Assembly: GCA_015232395.1 (NCBI GenBank)
Contig: JADFZT010000006.1
Span: forward strand, 25,819 to 89,818
Length of the DNA: 64,000 bases
Origin: Magnetococcales bacterium
GTDB lineage: Bacteria; Pseudomonadota; Magnetococcia; Magnetococcales; JADFZT01
Reading direction: 5' to 3'
The translations under genes and the position numbers were made by a program. Positions 8,895 through 16,949 of this stretch are shown here, piece after piece; the stretch's first letter is position 1, and each line of letters starts with the position of its first letter. The notes beneath the pieces were generated by a model. The model was not told where the DNA came from. It made no database searches and was given only the letters and a program-made list of their open reading frames with translations.

Positions 8895-9662
8895 TTATTC
8901 GTGACCCCAAGATCTGGGCTGTTGTCCGGTGTAGTCATACAGGAACAAAATCACCTTCCAAATTTCATCCTCGGTCAGGAAGTCCTGCCAGATCGGCATG
9001 GATGAAATCCAGGGAGCGGCCTCCTTGGGCAAGCCCGGGCCACCAGTGGCGATCCGCCAGAAAAGAAACGACTCCTGGAGCTGGGCGATGGTGCCCACAT
9101 CCTGGAAGTTGAGCGGAACGGGATTGAGCGCAGGGGCATAAGGCCCTTTACCATCCAGCTTGTCTCCGTGGCAAAACTGGCAGTTTTGGATGTAGACCGC
9201 ACCGCCTTCGTAGACCAGCTCCTTGAATTTTTCCGGATCCTCCTTTTCAAACTTGCGATAAGGATTTTCCAGAGTGGCCAGGTTGTAGCGCTTGCCATAG
9301 GCCTTGACGGCGCTGGGAGGAGCCGGATGGATGGAACGCAGCTCCACCGGAGCCTCAAAGCTGGGCAACATTTTGCCGTAAGCGTAGTAACCGGCGGCCA
9401 GTGGTACCAGCAGGAAGACGATGTAGCGCATCACCTTCTTGGAGGGATCCTCCACCAGGGCCACGATGGGGGCGACCAGTTCCCGGGTCCCCTCCTCGGT
9501 GAAGGTGTAGACAGTGAACACCCCGGCCACCACGAAAAACATATACATGGTGAGCAGACTTGCGGGGATCAGCTGGCCCAGTAGGACATCGAACACCAGG
9601 ATAAAGCCGTAATAAATGCCGACAGTGACCAGTACGGCTTCCAGTAGCTTGGGTATCTTCAT
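8895..9662 (-). CDS. Membrane-bound mono-haem cytochrome c
   Basis: 255 residues. Three hydrophobic segments lie in the first 115 residues (near 8-30, 38-55, 78-95). A periplasmic cytochrome c domain follows, with CQFCHG near residue 160 and a distal methionine candidate in SSMPIWQDFL. The gene lies 21 bases downstream of a di-haem cytochrome gene, and its stop is immediately followed by the next cytochrome gene, so it belongs to one operon. The N-terminal membrane part with a C-terminal c domain suits an anchored electron carrier within a larger membrane complex. The exact family name is not recognised. Confidence 0.8.
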   Translation of the reverse strand: MKIPKLLEAVLVTVGIYYGFILVFDVLLGQLIPASLLTMYMFFVVAGVFTVYTFTEEGTRELVAPIVALVEDPSKKVMRYIVFLLVPLAAGYYAYGKMLPSFEAPVELRSIHPAPPSAVKAYGKRYNLATLENPYRKFEKEDPEKFKELVYEGGAVYIQNCQFCHGDKLDGKGPYAPALNPVPLNFQDVGTIAQLQESFLFWRIATGGPGLPKEAAPWISSMPIWQDFLTEDEIWKVILFLYDYTGQQPRSWGHE

Positions 9663-9683
9663 TGTATCGGTGCCTTCCCTTAC

Positions 9684-10496
9684 CTATTTCAGACCGGCCA
9701 GGTAATCCACGAGCAGATCCAACTCCACGGCGTAGAGCTGCTCACCGTAATCCGGGGGCATCATGTCAGCCTCAAACCCTTCGGCCACATCGGCGTTGGG
9801 ATCCATGATCGCCCGCCGGAGGTAAGCCTTGTCCACCTTGCCTCCAATTGCCCTGAGATCCGGACCCATGTCCCCTTCCCCATCAGCCACCAAGTGACAC
9901 ATGCCACACTGGAGCCCTTCGAGCACCTCTTCGGCACTGGTCCACACTTCACGGGTTTCGGCCTCTTCTTCCTCTTCTTCCTCGTCGGCGCTCATGTCGG
10001 GAATCTCAACGGTCACTTCCATGCCGTTGGAGTCCTGCATATAGGCGATCGTCGCGAGAATTTCAGGTTCGGAAAGGCCGATGGAGCCCCCGGAAACGTC
10101 GGGCATGGGGCTGACGGTATCGTTGGTACCCGCTTTGCCGAATCCCGCCACCACGTAGGCGGAAGGATCGACCAGGGATTCCATCAGATAGCCCTCTGCG
10201 TCGGAAGCTTCTCCGGCATAGCGGCTATCCGCCAGCCGCTCTCCGACAGCACTCCCCAATTTTTCCAACATGGGTGCGCGGCCCAACTCGTTATGGCAAA
10301 GCTTACAGGTACCCTTGCCGTTGACAGTTCGCTCACCCAGAGCAATAAAGCCGTCCATATCCATGGCCGTGAGGTCGATCTTTTCCTCTACCGGCGGGGG
10401 GGCCGGCGTGATCTGGGGAATTCCAAAATTGGAATACCCCCCAAACATACCGATGACGAACAGGCTGAAGGCCGCTACTTGCAGGAATATTTTCAT
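9684..10496 (-). CDS. Di-haem cytochrome c with acidic linker
   Basis: 270 residues. An N-terminal signal or anchor helix (MKIFLQVAAFSLFVIGMFGG) precedes two cytochrome c domains with CKLCHN near residue 62 and CGMCHL near residue 197. A run of glutamates (about 170-180) separates the domains. The start at 10496 has AGGGA close upstream and lies only 7 bases from the stop of the bd-like gene. The two domains are of similar size and may have arisen by duplication. It is predicted to be periplasmic and to exchange electrons with the bd-like membrane protein. No substrate-binding domain is visible. Confidence 0.8.
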   Translation of the reverse strand: MKIFLQVAAFSLFVIGMFGGYSNFGIPQITPAPPPVEEKIDLTAMDMDGFIALGERTVNGKGTCKLCHNELGRAPMLEKLGSAVGERLADSRYAGEASDAEGYLMESLVDPSAYVVAGFGKAGTNDTVSPMPDVSGGSIGLSEPEILATIAYMQDSNGMEVTVEIPDMSADEEEEEEEAETREVWTSAEEVLEGLQCGMCHLVADGEGDMGPDLRAIGGKVDKAYLRRAIMDPNADVAEGFEADMMPPDYGEQLYAVELDLLVDYLAGLK

Positions 10497-10502
10497 GGTT
10501 CC

Positions 10503-12902
10503 CTAGGTCCTCCAGTAACCGGTGACGGGGGTCTTCCTGCCACTGACCGTAGCCAGCCAGAAGACAAAAATGACCATGGCCATAAAGATGATAGTGCCCA
10601 CCGAAACCACGTTGGCGGCATATCCCAGGGTCGGCGTGAATGCGTCCGGCGAGTTATCCCGCATGATGTCCACCACATGCCAGTGCTGACGGATACCGGA
10701 GCGGATATACCCCATGAGACCCATGAGCCAGGTGAAGGAGACCGCGAGCAGGAAGAGGGCATATTGACTTCGTCCCGATACCCGACCCCATTTCAGCGGT
10801 GCCACCTCCTTGGCGCCTTTATACATGAAGCTGTCGATCACCCCGCTGGCCACCAGCACCACGAGGGTGGTCAGCACCTGGGGAATGGAGGCCGCCACCT
10901 TATAGACCGTGTTGGTGAAGTAGCCGTAGTAGATGCCCAGGATCAGAATATTGATGATACCGGCGGTAAAGAGGGCAAACTGGGCGGCATTACCCGCCTT
11001 GACCCATGACACCACCGGCGTCTTGTTGGCTCGGCGATAGACCAGGAACGACAGTGCTGTGAAGAGAATCATGATGTTCACAGCGGTGTTTTTGGCAGGC
11101 ATGATGCCCAGCGGCCCCAGATATTTATGGTAGGGTCCACCCAAAGCCTGTAGTTCCTGATTGGTCAGCACCAATGTGTGCGGCGTAAACCAGACCAGGA
11201 AGGCCCCGACAATCACGGCAGCGAAATACTTGATATACTTGTTGTATCTCACCGCCCCATCGCTTCGTCCCATGCCACACCAGAGATAATAGTTGGCCGA
11301 GAGAAACAGCGTGCCGATCAACACCGCCTGGATGATGAAGAGCCAAGCAAAGACGCCACCCATCAGGGTGATACCCATCTGTTGGCTGTAGGCGTAGATT
11401 TCAGCCGTCAGATAGTAGCCCGCGAAGGGGAGCGGCAGCAGCGCGCTGATAGCGATAAAGTTGGCGGTATAGCCCATCCAGTCATAATGCGCCTTCTCCT
11501 CTTTGGTGCGGGAGGAGAGAAACTTGAAGGCGGCATAAGCCCCCACCACCGATCCACCGTAGGCCACATTGGCCACCACCCGGTGAAGGTTGATGGGATT
11601 CCAGAGGAAGTTGTGCATCGCAGCCCAGGTATCCCCGGAAAAGGTCCCGGAAGCATCCACCCCGGCCGGACTCATCATGAAGGTGAGCCAGGAGTTGGCG
11701 AGCAGCATCAGGACGGTACCGACGGCGTTCAGGAGCAGGCCCAGGGTGAGATGCACCCATTTTTTAAAGCCGCCCTGGAGCCATTTCCAGCCATAGTAGT
11801 AGATGTAAAGACAAGCGCTCTCAGCGAAAAAGAGCAGCGCATAGTAGAACATCGACTCCTTGAAGATGGTGGTCAGGTAGAGCATCAAATCGGGATAAAA
11901 GACCAGAAGGGAGAGGGTCAGAAAACCACCCAGAATCGCTGTCAGGGAGTAGGCTGTGATGGAGACCTTGATAAACTCATAGGCCATGTTGTCATAGCGC
12001 TGATCCCGGGTCTTCATGCCGATGGCTTCGATGATGAAGACAAAGATGGGCACGGCCAGAACAAAAGCGGCAAACCAGAGATGAAGCTGGGCCACCAGCC
12101 ACACCACGACCCGGCCATTGACCCCGGCGATCTGGGGATAATCCTTGGCGGTGAGTTTGGGTGCCGGGCCGTAAAGGGGCTCTTCTTCCACCAGCTCCTC
12201 AGCAGCCTCTTCAGCCGGAGCAGCCTCTTCAGCGACAGCCTCCTCAGACTCAGCGGCCTCTTCCACATCGGCATCCGCTGCCACCTCTTCAGCTGAAGTA
12301 TCCGGCTCAGCGTCGGCGACTTCCGCCACGGCCGCGATCACCTCTGGCGCCTCTTCAGCCACAGGAGCCGCATCAGCTGCCGTCTCGGCGGCCTCAACAG
12401 CCGCTTCCACCGTAGCGGAGATCTCAGAAGCAGCCTCTTCGACAGCCGTTACCGCCGTTTCCTGTACGGTTTCGACCGCCGCAACAGGCTCGGCCACCAA
12501 CGCAGCGGGCGCCTCAATCACACCCGCCACCTCGGGAACCGCCGGTATGGCCACCGGGGCATCCGGGAGAGCTGCTTCGACAGCTTCGGTCACCGCAGTA
12601 GCCGGAGCTGATTCGACAGCGTCCTTGGCGGCAGCCAGGGGATCAGCCATCACCGGCATGGCCAAAATTTCAGCCGGTAGACCCGGATCCTCAGCCACGG
12701 CTGTGGCTGATGTATCAGCGGTTGCCAGGGGATCGGCCATCACCGGCATGGCCAAAATTTCAGCCGGTAGACCCGGATCCTCACCGGAGTCCGCCCGGGC
12801 CAGGGAACCGCCCCATGCCGTCGGACCAAAATTGATGATCATGAGGGCCAGGACCCAAACCCCGATCACCCATCCTGCTTTTGCGGAAAAACGCGGCCTC
12901 AT
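10503..12902 (-). CDS. Cytochrome bd-like multispanning membrane protein with Ala/Glu-rich extension
   Basis: 799 residues. The start at 12902 is supported by AGGAG just upstream. Residues 1-38 form a signal or anchor segment. Residues about 39-243 are a low-complexity Ala/Glu/Val region. The rest has about 14 membrane helices and resembles CydA: QLHLWFAAF (His274, like E. coli H19), FFAES (Glu361, like E107), NPINLHRVVANVAYGG (His440, like H186), NIMILF (Met611, like M393) and GIRQHWH (like GRQPW). By eye, the E99 and E445 equivalents are Tyr353 and Ser. There is no quinol Q-loop and no CydB gene. From memory, Nitrospira encode similar bd-like putative oxidases beside cytochromes c. It may be fed by cytochrome c rather than quinol. 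The substrate (O2, NO or other) is unknown. Confidence 0.7.
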   Translation of the reverse strand: MRPRFSAKAGWVIGVWVLALMIINFGPTAWGGSLARADSGEDPGLPAEILAMPVMADPLATADTSATAVAEDPGLPAEILAMPVMADPLAAAKDAVESAPATAVTEAVEAALPDAPVAIPAVPEVAGVIEAPAALVAEPVAAVETVQETAVTAVEEAASEISATVEAAVEAAETAADAAPVAEEAPEVIAAVAEVADAEPDTSAEEVAADADVEEAAESEEAVAEEAAPAEEAAEELVEEEPLYGPAPKLTAKDYPQIAGVNGRVVVWLVAQLHLWFAAFVLAVPIFVFIIEAIGMKTRDQRYDNMAYEFIKVSITAYSLTAILGGFLTLSLLVFYPDLMLYLTTIFKESMFYYALLFFAESACLYIYYYGWKWLQGGFKKWVHLTLGLLLNAVGTVLMLLANSWLTFMMSPAGVDASGTFSGDTWAAMHNFLWNPINLHRVVANVAYGGSVVGAYAAFKFLSSRTKEEKAHYDWMGYTANFIAISALLPLPFAGYYLTAEIYAYSQQMGITLMGGVFAWLFIIQAVLIGTLFLSANYYLWCGMGRSDGAVRYNKYIKYFAAVIVGAFLVWFTPHTLVLTNQELQALGGPYHKYLGPLGIMPAKNTAVNIMILFTALSFLVYRRANKTPVVSWVKAGNAAQFALFTAGIINILILGIYYGYFTNTVYKVAASIPQVLTTLVVLVASGVIDSFMYKGAKEVAPLKWGRVSGRSQYALFLLAVSFTWLMGLMGYIRSGIRQHWHVVDIMRDNSPDAFTPTLGYAANVVSVGTIIFMAMVIFVFWLATVSGRKTPVTGYWRT
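12634..12783 (-). repeat. Direct 60-bp repeat inside the bd-like gene
   Basis: Two copies (12634-12693 and 12724-12783) differ by one base and are offset by 90 bases. They encode EDPGLPAEILAMPVMADPLA twice, with a 30-residue period, just after the signal segment. Near-identity at DNA level indicates a recent in-frame duplication. Confidence 0.9.
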
Positions 12903-12935
12903 TGTCGCTCCTATCAAGCCCATCCGAGGGGTCCT

Positions 12936-13073
12936 TTATTGGTGAAAGAACAGGGAGATGCCCTGAAGATTCATCATGAGCAGGTCCAAAAGAAAAAAGG
13001 CGACGCCAAAAACACCCAGCCCCGCACCATAGGGAATAAGAAATTCCTTGTACCGTTCAATAATCGCTTTCAC
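12936..13073 (-). CDS. Small single-helix membrane protein, 45 residues
   Basis: GTG start at 13073 with GGGAG upstream; the product is (V/M)KAIIERYKEFLIPYGAG followed by a helix of about 20 hydrophobic residues (GVFGVAFFLLDLLMM) and a short tail ending FFHQ. It lies 34 bases before the bd-like gene and 19 bases after another tiny membrane gene on the same strand. Short helices of this kind are typical accessory subunits of terminal oxidases (CydX and CcoQ are precedents), so I infer a structural subunit of the bd-like complex. No recognised family. Confidence 0.55.
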   Translation of the reverse strand: MKAIIERYKEFLIPYGAGLGVFGVAFFLLDLLMMNLQGISLFFHQ

Positions 13074-13091
13074 GGCCCGACTCTCCCACAC

Positions 13092-13196
13092 TCAAAGGAA
13101 CCAGATAAAAAACAGGATCACCCCAATCAGGACCGTGGTGAAAAGAGCCGGTCCGGCCAAGGGGTATTTGTCAATTCCCGTAGGTTGGTCACTCAT
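13092..13196 (-). CDS. Small single-helix membrane protein, 34 residues
   Basis: ATG at 13196 with GGAG 7 bases upstream. The product opens MSDQPTGIDKYPLAGPALFT and then has one hydrophobic helix, VLIGVILFFIWFL, up to the stop. Codon use and the clear ribosome-binding site support translation despite its size. It sits between a cytochrome c gene and the 45-residue membrane gene in the leftward cytochrome operon. I infer a small subunit of the bd-like/cytochrome complex by analogy with CydX or CcoQ-type peptides; there is no sequence family match. Confidence 0.55.
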   Translation of the reverse strand: MSDQPTGIDKYPLAGPALFTTVLIGVILFFIWFL

Positions 13197-13297
13197 TTGT
13201 CTCTCCCCCTCCCCACTTGAGGGGAGGTCAGGCCACACCACCATGGGGGGTGATGCGGCCCATTCACGAAAATGCCAAGGTTACGGCTGGATCAGCC

Positions 13298-13660
13298 TTA
13301 CTTGCCCTTGCAGTTACACATCACACGCAGATAGGCCACCAACCCTTCGGTCTCTGCATCGGTAATGGTCTGGGACCAGGGGGGCATGATGGGGGATTTG
13401 CTCACAGCAGGCCCGCCATCCTTGATCACGTTGCGCATGTCGTCGTCGGTGAGCTTGCTCATCTCGGCGCCGTTGGTAAAGTTGCGCGGGGTTACCGGCA
13501 TATCCTTGGTAACGTTGGGTCCGTCTCCCTTACCGGTGGCTCCGTGGCACTGGGCACAATAGAACTGATAGACCTGTTCGCTATCTTCAGCCCGAACATC
13601 GCTTGCGGTCAAAAGACCGAAGGTGACCAGGGCAGCGGCGAAGATGGGAAGTTTGGGCAT
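13298..13660 (-). CDS. Small periplasmic mono-haem cytochrome c
   Basis: 120 residues from the ATG at 13660, chosen because AGAGGA lies 8 bases upstream and a clean Sec signal follows (MPKLPIFAAALVTFGLL, cleavage near VRA-ED). One haem site, CAQCHG, lies near residue 36, with a distal Met candidate in SPIMPPWSQTI. The C-terminus carries two extra cysteines (MCNCKGK). It is a class I cytochrome c and the second gene of the leftward cytochrome cluster. The likely role is soluble electron transfer between a quinol-oxidising complex and the membrane-bound cytochromes. Confidence 0.8.
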   Translation of the reverse strand: MPKLPIFAAALVTFGLLTASDVRAEDSEQVYQFYCAQCHGATGKGDGPNVTKDMPVTPRNFTNGAEMSKLTDDDMRNVIKDGGPAVSKSPIMPPWSQTITDAETEGLVAYLRVMCNCKGK

Positions 13661-13692
13661 TGTCAACATCCTCTCATCCAGATTTCTTGCGA

Positions 13693-14352
13693 TCACTTAA
13701 AATTGGCCACGAAGGCGGAGACGTTTTTGATGTCCTTGTCTTGGAGGATGCCTGTGAAAACCGGCATCATCTTGACGGGCTTGAACACCTTGGGCTGGGT
13801 CATGTAGGCATAGATCCAGTCCGGGTTGAGCCGCTTCTTGGCCCCGACCAGGGTGGGGGCGGAGAGACCACCGGAGATCTTCTTGCGGTCCGGATAGAGA
13901 TGACACCCGGAACAGGGCTGCTTTTTGGTGAAGATCATCTTGCCTTTCACGTTCTTCTTGGGCTTGATGACACCCGCCTTGACCGCGTCAGAGGTGAGCC
14001 CCATGAGGAAATCCGTCACGTTGGCGGCATCCCCACCAGCCAGCTTCGGATGGTCACCGGCATTTTTTTCGGTGAGGGAGTTGTATTTCAAAGGACGAAT
14101 CGGTTGGGGATCCTGCAACCAGCCCGCAAGCCAGGGTTTTTGAAACTTGGAACCGGCATACCATAGCTCCGGACCCTTTTTGGCCATTTGGTCGGCGATG
14201 GTTTTTTCCTGAGCCGGGCCTTGGGTGTAATGACACTCCTGACAGTTATTGGCTTTGAAGGCCGCTTCCCCGGCCGCTGAATCGGCCTTGGCTGCAACAG
14301 GCGCCGCCAACAGCAGGCCCATCCCCAGAAAGACCCTTACCGCTCGTTTCAT
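13693..14352 (-). CDS. Periplasmic di-haem cytochrome c (first gene of the leftward cluster)
   Basis: 219 residues from the ATG at 14352, which has AGGAGAG about 6 bases upstream; an upstream ATG at 14379 lacks a site. A Sec signal (MKRAVRVFLGMGLLLAAP) precedes two cytochrome c domains with CQECHY near residue 37 and CSGCHL near residue 147. Spacing and phrases such as KPWLAGWLQDPQPIRP resemble cytochromes that accompany bd-like and nitrogen-oxide reductases, but the partner is not known. It heads an operon of seven or eight leftward genes whose promoter lies in the 0.8 kb divergent region. Confidence 0.8.
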   Translation of the reverse strand: MKRAVRVFLGMGLLLAAPVAAKADSAAGEAAFKANNCQECHYTQGPAQEKTIADQMAKKGPELWYAGSKFQKPWLAGWLQDPQPIRPLKYNSLTEKNAGDHPKLAGGDAANVTDFLMGLTSDAVKAGVIKPKKNVKGKMIFTKKQPCSGCHLYPDRKKISGGLSAPTLVGAKKRLNPDWIYAYMTQPKVFKPVKMMPVFTGILQDKDIKNVSAFVANFK

Positions 14353-14447
14353 CTCGCTCTCCTTGAATCCGGTGATCATGCATGTGGCCTGTTGCCGACC
14401 TTAAAAAAAATGATCCGGCAACCAACCTGCTAAAATCTTCACAGTAC

Positions 14448-14491
14448 TATTTTGCCAAAAGACATTTCACAATTTGATATTTGGCAAAATA
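14448..14491. promoter_or_regulatory. 12-bp perfect inverted repeat (possible operator or hairpin)
   Basis: TATTTTGCCAAA at 14448-14459 is matched by its exact complement TTTGGCAAAATA at 14480-14491, with a 20-base spacer. It lies about 95 bases upstream of the leftward cytochrome operon start. It is directly followed by a small hairpin CACCC-AAAA-GGGTG (14493-14506). An operator for a dimeric regulator or an mRNA structure is possible. Confidence 0.5.
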
Positions 14492-14896
14492 ACACCCAAA
14501 AGGGTGCTTTATTTAACTCAGAGGAATGTATTTAAAGCCGAAATGGACGTCTTGGTCAACCACCTCTATAGAACATTCCGATACGGGGTAAAAATAAGTC
14601 TTGGTGAGCGCTTTCTCCAACCCCACTTCTCTTAAGATTCAGGCACTGAGGGGCTGAAAAAGTGTTTACCCCTTTGCGCCCCCCATGGTTCACGGGAGTC
14701 ATTCAACACAATCCAGATCGTAGAATATCCGCCAAGATCGCTGTGCAAATGGCCCAAACATGGGAAGCCCCTCTTTTTCGCAGCCGCCAAGGCTAGCCAA
14801 AAAATGTCTTCCCTAACTTAACCAGCATCAATTTTTGTAAAAAAATTAAGATCTACACCTCTTTTTTTGCGGTGCAAAAATAAAAATCGGTAAAAA

Positions 14897-14910
14897 TTGT
14901 CCTGAATCAA
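14897..14910. promoter_or_regulatory. FNR/Dnr-like box upstream of the NosZ-like gene
   Basis: TTGTC-CTGA-ATCAA. The right half-site is a perfect FNR-family half-site and the spacing is right, but the left half matches only TTG. It lies 220 bases before the NosZ-like ATG. Anaerobic or nitric-oxide control would be expected for such an operon. Weak by itself. Confidence 0.3.
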
Positions 14911-14968
14911 GCGATATGCTCTTTTTGTCTTGGACAATCCAAGAAAATACAGTAGAAAGACTGTTCGG

Positions 14969-15016
14969 TGTGCCATATGCCCGACCCTGAGCGGTCACAG
15001 TGTGGCATATGGCACA
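14969..15016. promoter_or_regulatory. 13-bp perfect inverted repeat upstream of the NosZ-like gene
   Basis: TGTGCCATATGCC at 14969-14981 is matched by GGCATATGGCACA at 15004-15016 with a 22-base spacer. It ends 113 bases before the NosZ-like start. Spacing of about two helical turns would suit a pair of operator half-sites, or a leader hairpin if transcribed. Confidence 0.5.
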
Positions 15017-15129
15017 AGCGTCCGTCCGACTACTGTTTAACAAAATCGTTTAATGGATTCGGGACAGAGCTGACCTGGACGAAAGCATAAAGCGAAGGCG
15101 TCCATGTCTCAACAAGGGGGTAGGTAGAG

Positions 15130-16890
15130 ATGCAAGGAAAACTCAAGAAAACGTTGATGCTGGCAGGCGTCTCCTCGGCATTCCTGCTTGGCGGAATGTT
15201 GCCGGGAGAGGGTGTTGCCAAACCCAAAATCCCGGCGTGGATGCACGGATCCGAGGTTCCCACCGAGCTGCCCACAGTCGACACGCAGTTGATGTACAAC
15301 GCGGGTGGTTTGGATGGTAAGGTCGCCATCCTCGGTATTCCCAGTATGCGGACCTACCGCCACATCGATATCGGCGTGGATCTGCATGAGCCGGTGTTCA
15401 GCGGTACCAACGCCGGTAACAAGAACGGTACCTCTGACGGCAAATATCTTTACGTCAATGACAAGGGTGCCAACACCATTGGTGTCGTCAACCTGCAAAC
15501 CGGCTTCCTGGAGCGCCTCATCTCCATGCCGGTGCCTTTCGGCATCCATCACATCTCTCTGGACGACACCGGCAAGTTTCTCTACGCCACCGGTGAGCTC
15601 TCCGGTAAGATGGCCAAAGTGGAGATTTCCACCGGTAAGGTGCAAGTGATCGACTGGGGTCCTGCTCCCAGCGCCCCTGACTATCTGGATGTGGACAAGA
15701 AAGGTCGTTACGTCTTTTCCGGTAACTACTACCACTCCACCGTGGGTGTCTTTTCCACCAACCCCTTCAAGCTCATCAAGGAAATCCCCGTGGGTAAGAA
15801 TCCCCACGGTACCGACGTGATTCCCGAGAGCACCCTGGTGATTGTCAGCGACAAGCTGTCGGCCACCATGACCGTGATCGATGTGGAAAAGCTGGCTGTT
15901 AAAAAGGTCATCCCGACCTGTGCTGGTCCTCTGCACTCGGTGATGGATGTCTATGATGCCAATGGCGGCACCTACGAGCCTGGCAAGGACAGCCCCGAAG
16001 GTCTCACCTCCAAGTATGCCTACGAGAGCTGCTTCGTCTCTGACTCCAACGTCAAGATCGACCTGAAAAAGCTGGAAGTGGTGGATGAAATTCCCACTCA
16101 CTACCGCACCGGTCACATCGCGATTGCCCAGGACAACAGCTACGTTTTTGCTCTCAACAAGTTTTCCACCGGTCTCTTCAGCCCCACCGGCGTGATCTTC
16201 CCCGTGAACTTTGAGATGTGGGATGCCCGTGAGGATAGCCCGACCTACGGTAAAACCATGCGCATCATCCCCGTGGATGGCGAGCCCCACAACGCCAAGG
16301 TGATCCACTCCTATCAGGTGAAGCGTTGGAACATGGGTCAAGCTGAAAAGGGTGGTCTGCTCAGTGGCGACACCCCGGCCCTCTTCCCGGCTCACCGGTC
16401 CAAGTCCAAAGTGTCGTTCCTGCCCAAATCCAAAGAGCCCCCGGGAGTCCGGATGAAGGATGGCGTCAAGGAGGTCCACATCAAGGCCTTCAGCTATGGC
16501 TACATCCCCCGTCAGGTTCGCGTGAACAAGGGTGAAAAGGTACGTATCTTCGTCACCAACATCGATCGCGCTTCCGGTATCACCAAAAACCCCGACGTGA
16601 CCATGGGCTACACCATCTATGGTCCCTACGGTCTGCGTACCAACCTGAGCGCCCCCCGTGGTGTGACGGCGGTGACCGAATTTGTGGCTGACATTGCTGG
16701 TGAATATGAAGTCTACTGCCAGCATTTCTGCGGTCCTCTCCATCTGGAAATGCGCGGTACCTTCTTTGTGGACGATCCTGAGAAAGAAGCCTCCAACCTC
16801 GCCATCGGTGACTATAAAGAAGCCCAGGAACTGCCTGGTCTGACCGAAGAAGGTGAGCTGGAGATCGCTCCGGTGGTTGAAAAGTTCTAA
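15130..16890 (+). CDS. NosZ-family (nitrous oxide reductase-like) Sec-exported copper protein with altered ligands
   Basis: 586 residues. A Sec signal without a twin-arginine motif (MQGKLKKTLMLAGVSSAF) precedes a propeller domain. That domain keeps most NosZ landmarks: LHEP (His86), IHH (140-141), NPHG (226), GPLH (269), YRTGHI (329), FALNKFSTGLFSP and EPHN (387). The C-terminal cupredoxin (about 445-550) has the CuA-type set CQHFCGPLHLEM (Cys530, Cys534, His538, Met541). Compared with known NosZ by eye, the second His of the DxHH pair is Glu87, the first CuA His is Met492 (TMGY for THGF), and the Trp between the CuA cysteines is His532. Sec export recalls clade II NosZ. It lacks nosD and nosL beside it, so N2O reduction is likely by family but unproven. 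Confidence 0.8.
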   Translation: MQGKLKKTLMLAGVSSAFLLGGMLPGEGVAKPKIPAWMHGSEVPTELPTVDTQLMYNAGGLDGKVAILGIPSMRTYRHIDIGVDLHEPVFSGTNAGNKNGTSDGKYLYVNDKGANTIGVVNLQTGFLERLISMPVPFGIHHISLDDTGKFLYATGELSGKMAKVEISTGKVQVIDWGPAPSAPDYLDVDKKGRYVFSGNYYHSTVGVFSTNPFKLIKEIPVGKNPHGTDVIPESTLVIVSDKLSATMTVIDVEKLAVKKVIPTCAGPLHSVMDVYDANGGTYEPGKDSPEGLTSKYAYESCFVSDSNVKIDLKKLEVVDEIPTHYRTGHIAIAQDNSYVFALNKFSTGLFSPTGVIFPVNFEMWDAREDSPTYGKTMRIIPVDGEPHNAKVIHSYQVKRWNMGQAEKGGLLSGDTPALFPAHRSKSKVSFLPKSKEPPGVRMKDGVKEVHIKAFSYGYIPRQVRVNKGEKVRIFVTNIDRASGITKNPDVTMGYTIYGPYGLRTNLSAPRGVTAVTEFVADIAGEYEVYCQHFCGPLHLEMRGTFFVDDPEKEASNLAIGDYKEAQELPGLTEEGELEIAPVVEKF

Positions 16891-16918
16891 ATCTGTAGAA
16901 AACCTCTTCATCGTACAC

Positions 16919-16949
16919 CTCCCCCCCTTTTTTTCGGGGGGGGAGTTTT
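16919..16949 (+). terminator. Hairpin terminator after the NosZ-like gene
   Basis: CTCCCCCCC and GGGGGGGAG arms around a T-rich loop, followed by TTTT. It lies 28 bases after the stop, so much of the transcript may end here, making the NosZ-like mRNA more abundant than the downstream genes. Confidence 0.75.

Larger units (their letters stand above)
14353..15129. other. Divergent control region between the bd-like/cytochrome and NosZ-like operons
   Basis: A 777-base AT-richer stretch with no credible gene. It holds two long perfect inverted repeats, a small hairpin and an FNR-like box, listed separately. Both operons should be started from here. Confidence 0.6.

Noticed and set aside
14846-15043. 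Minus-strand 65-codon frame with a CAICH (CxxCH) motif
   Set aside because: It has no signal peptide or ribosome-binding site and lies over the inverted repeat of the promoter region, so the CxxCH is most likely chance.
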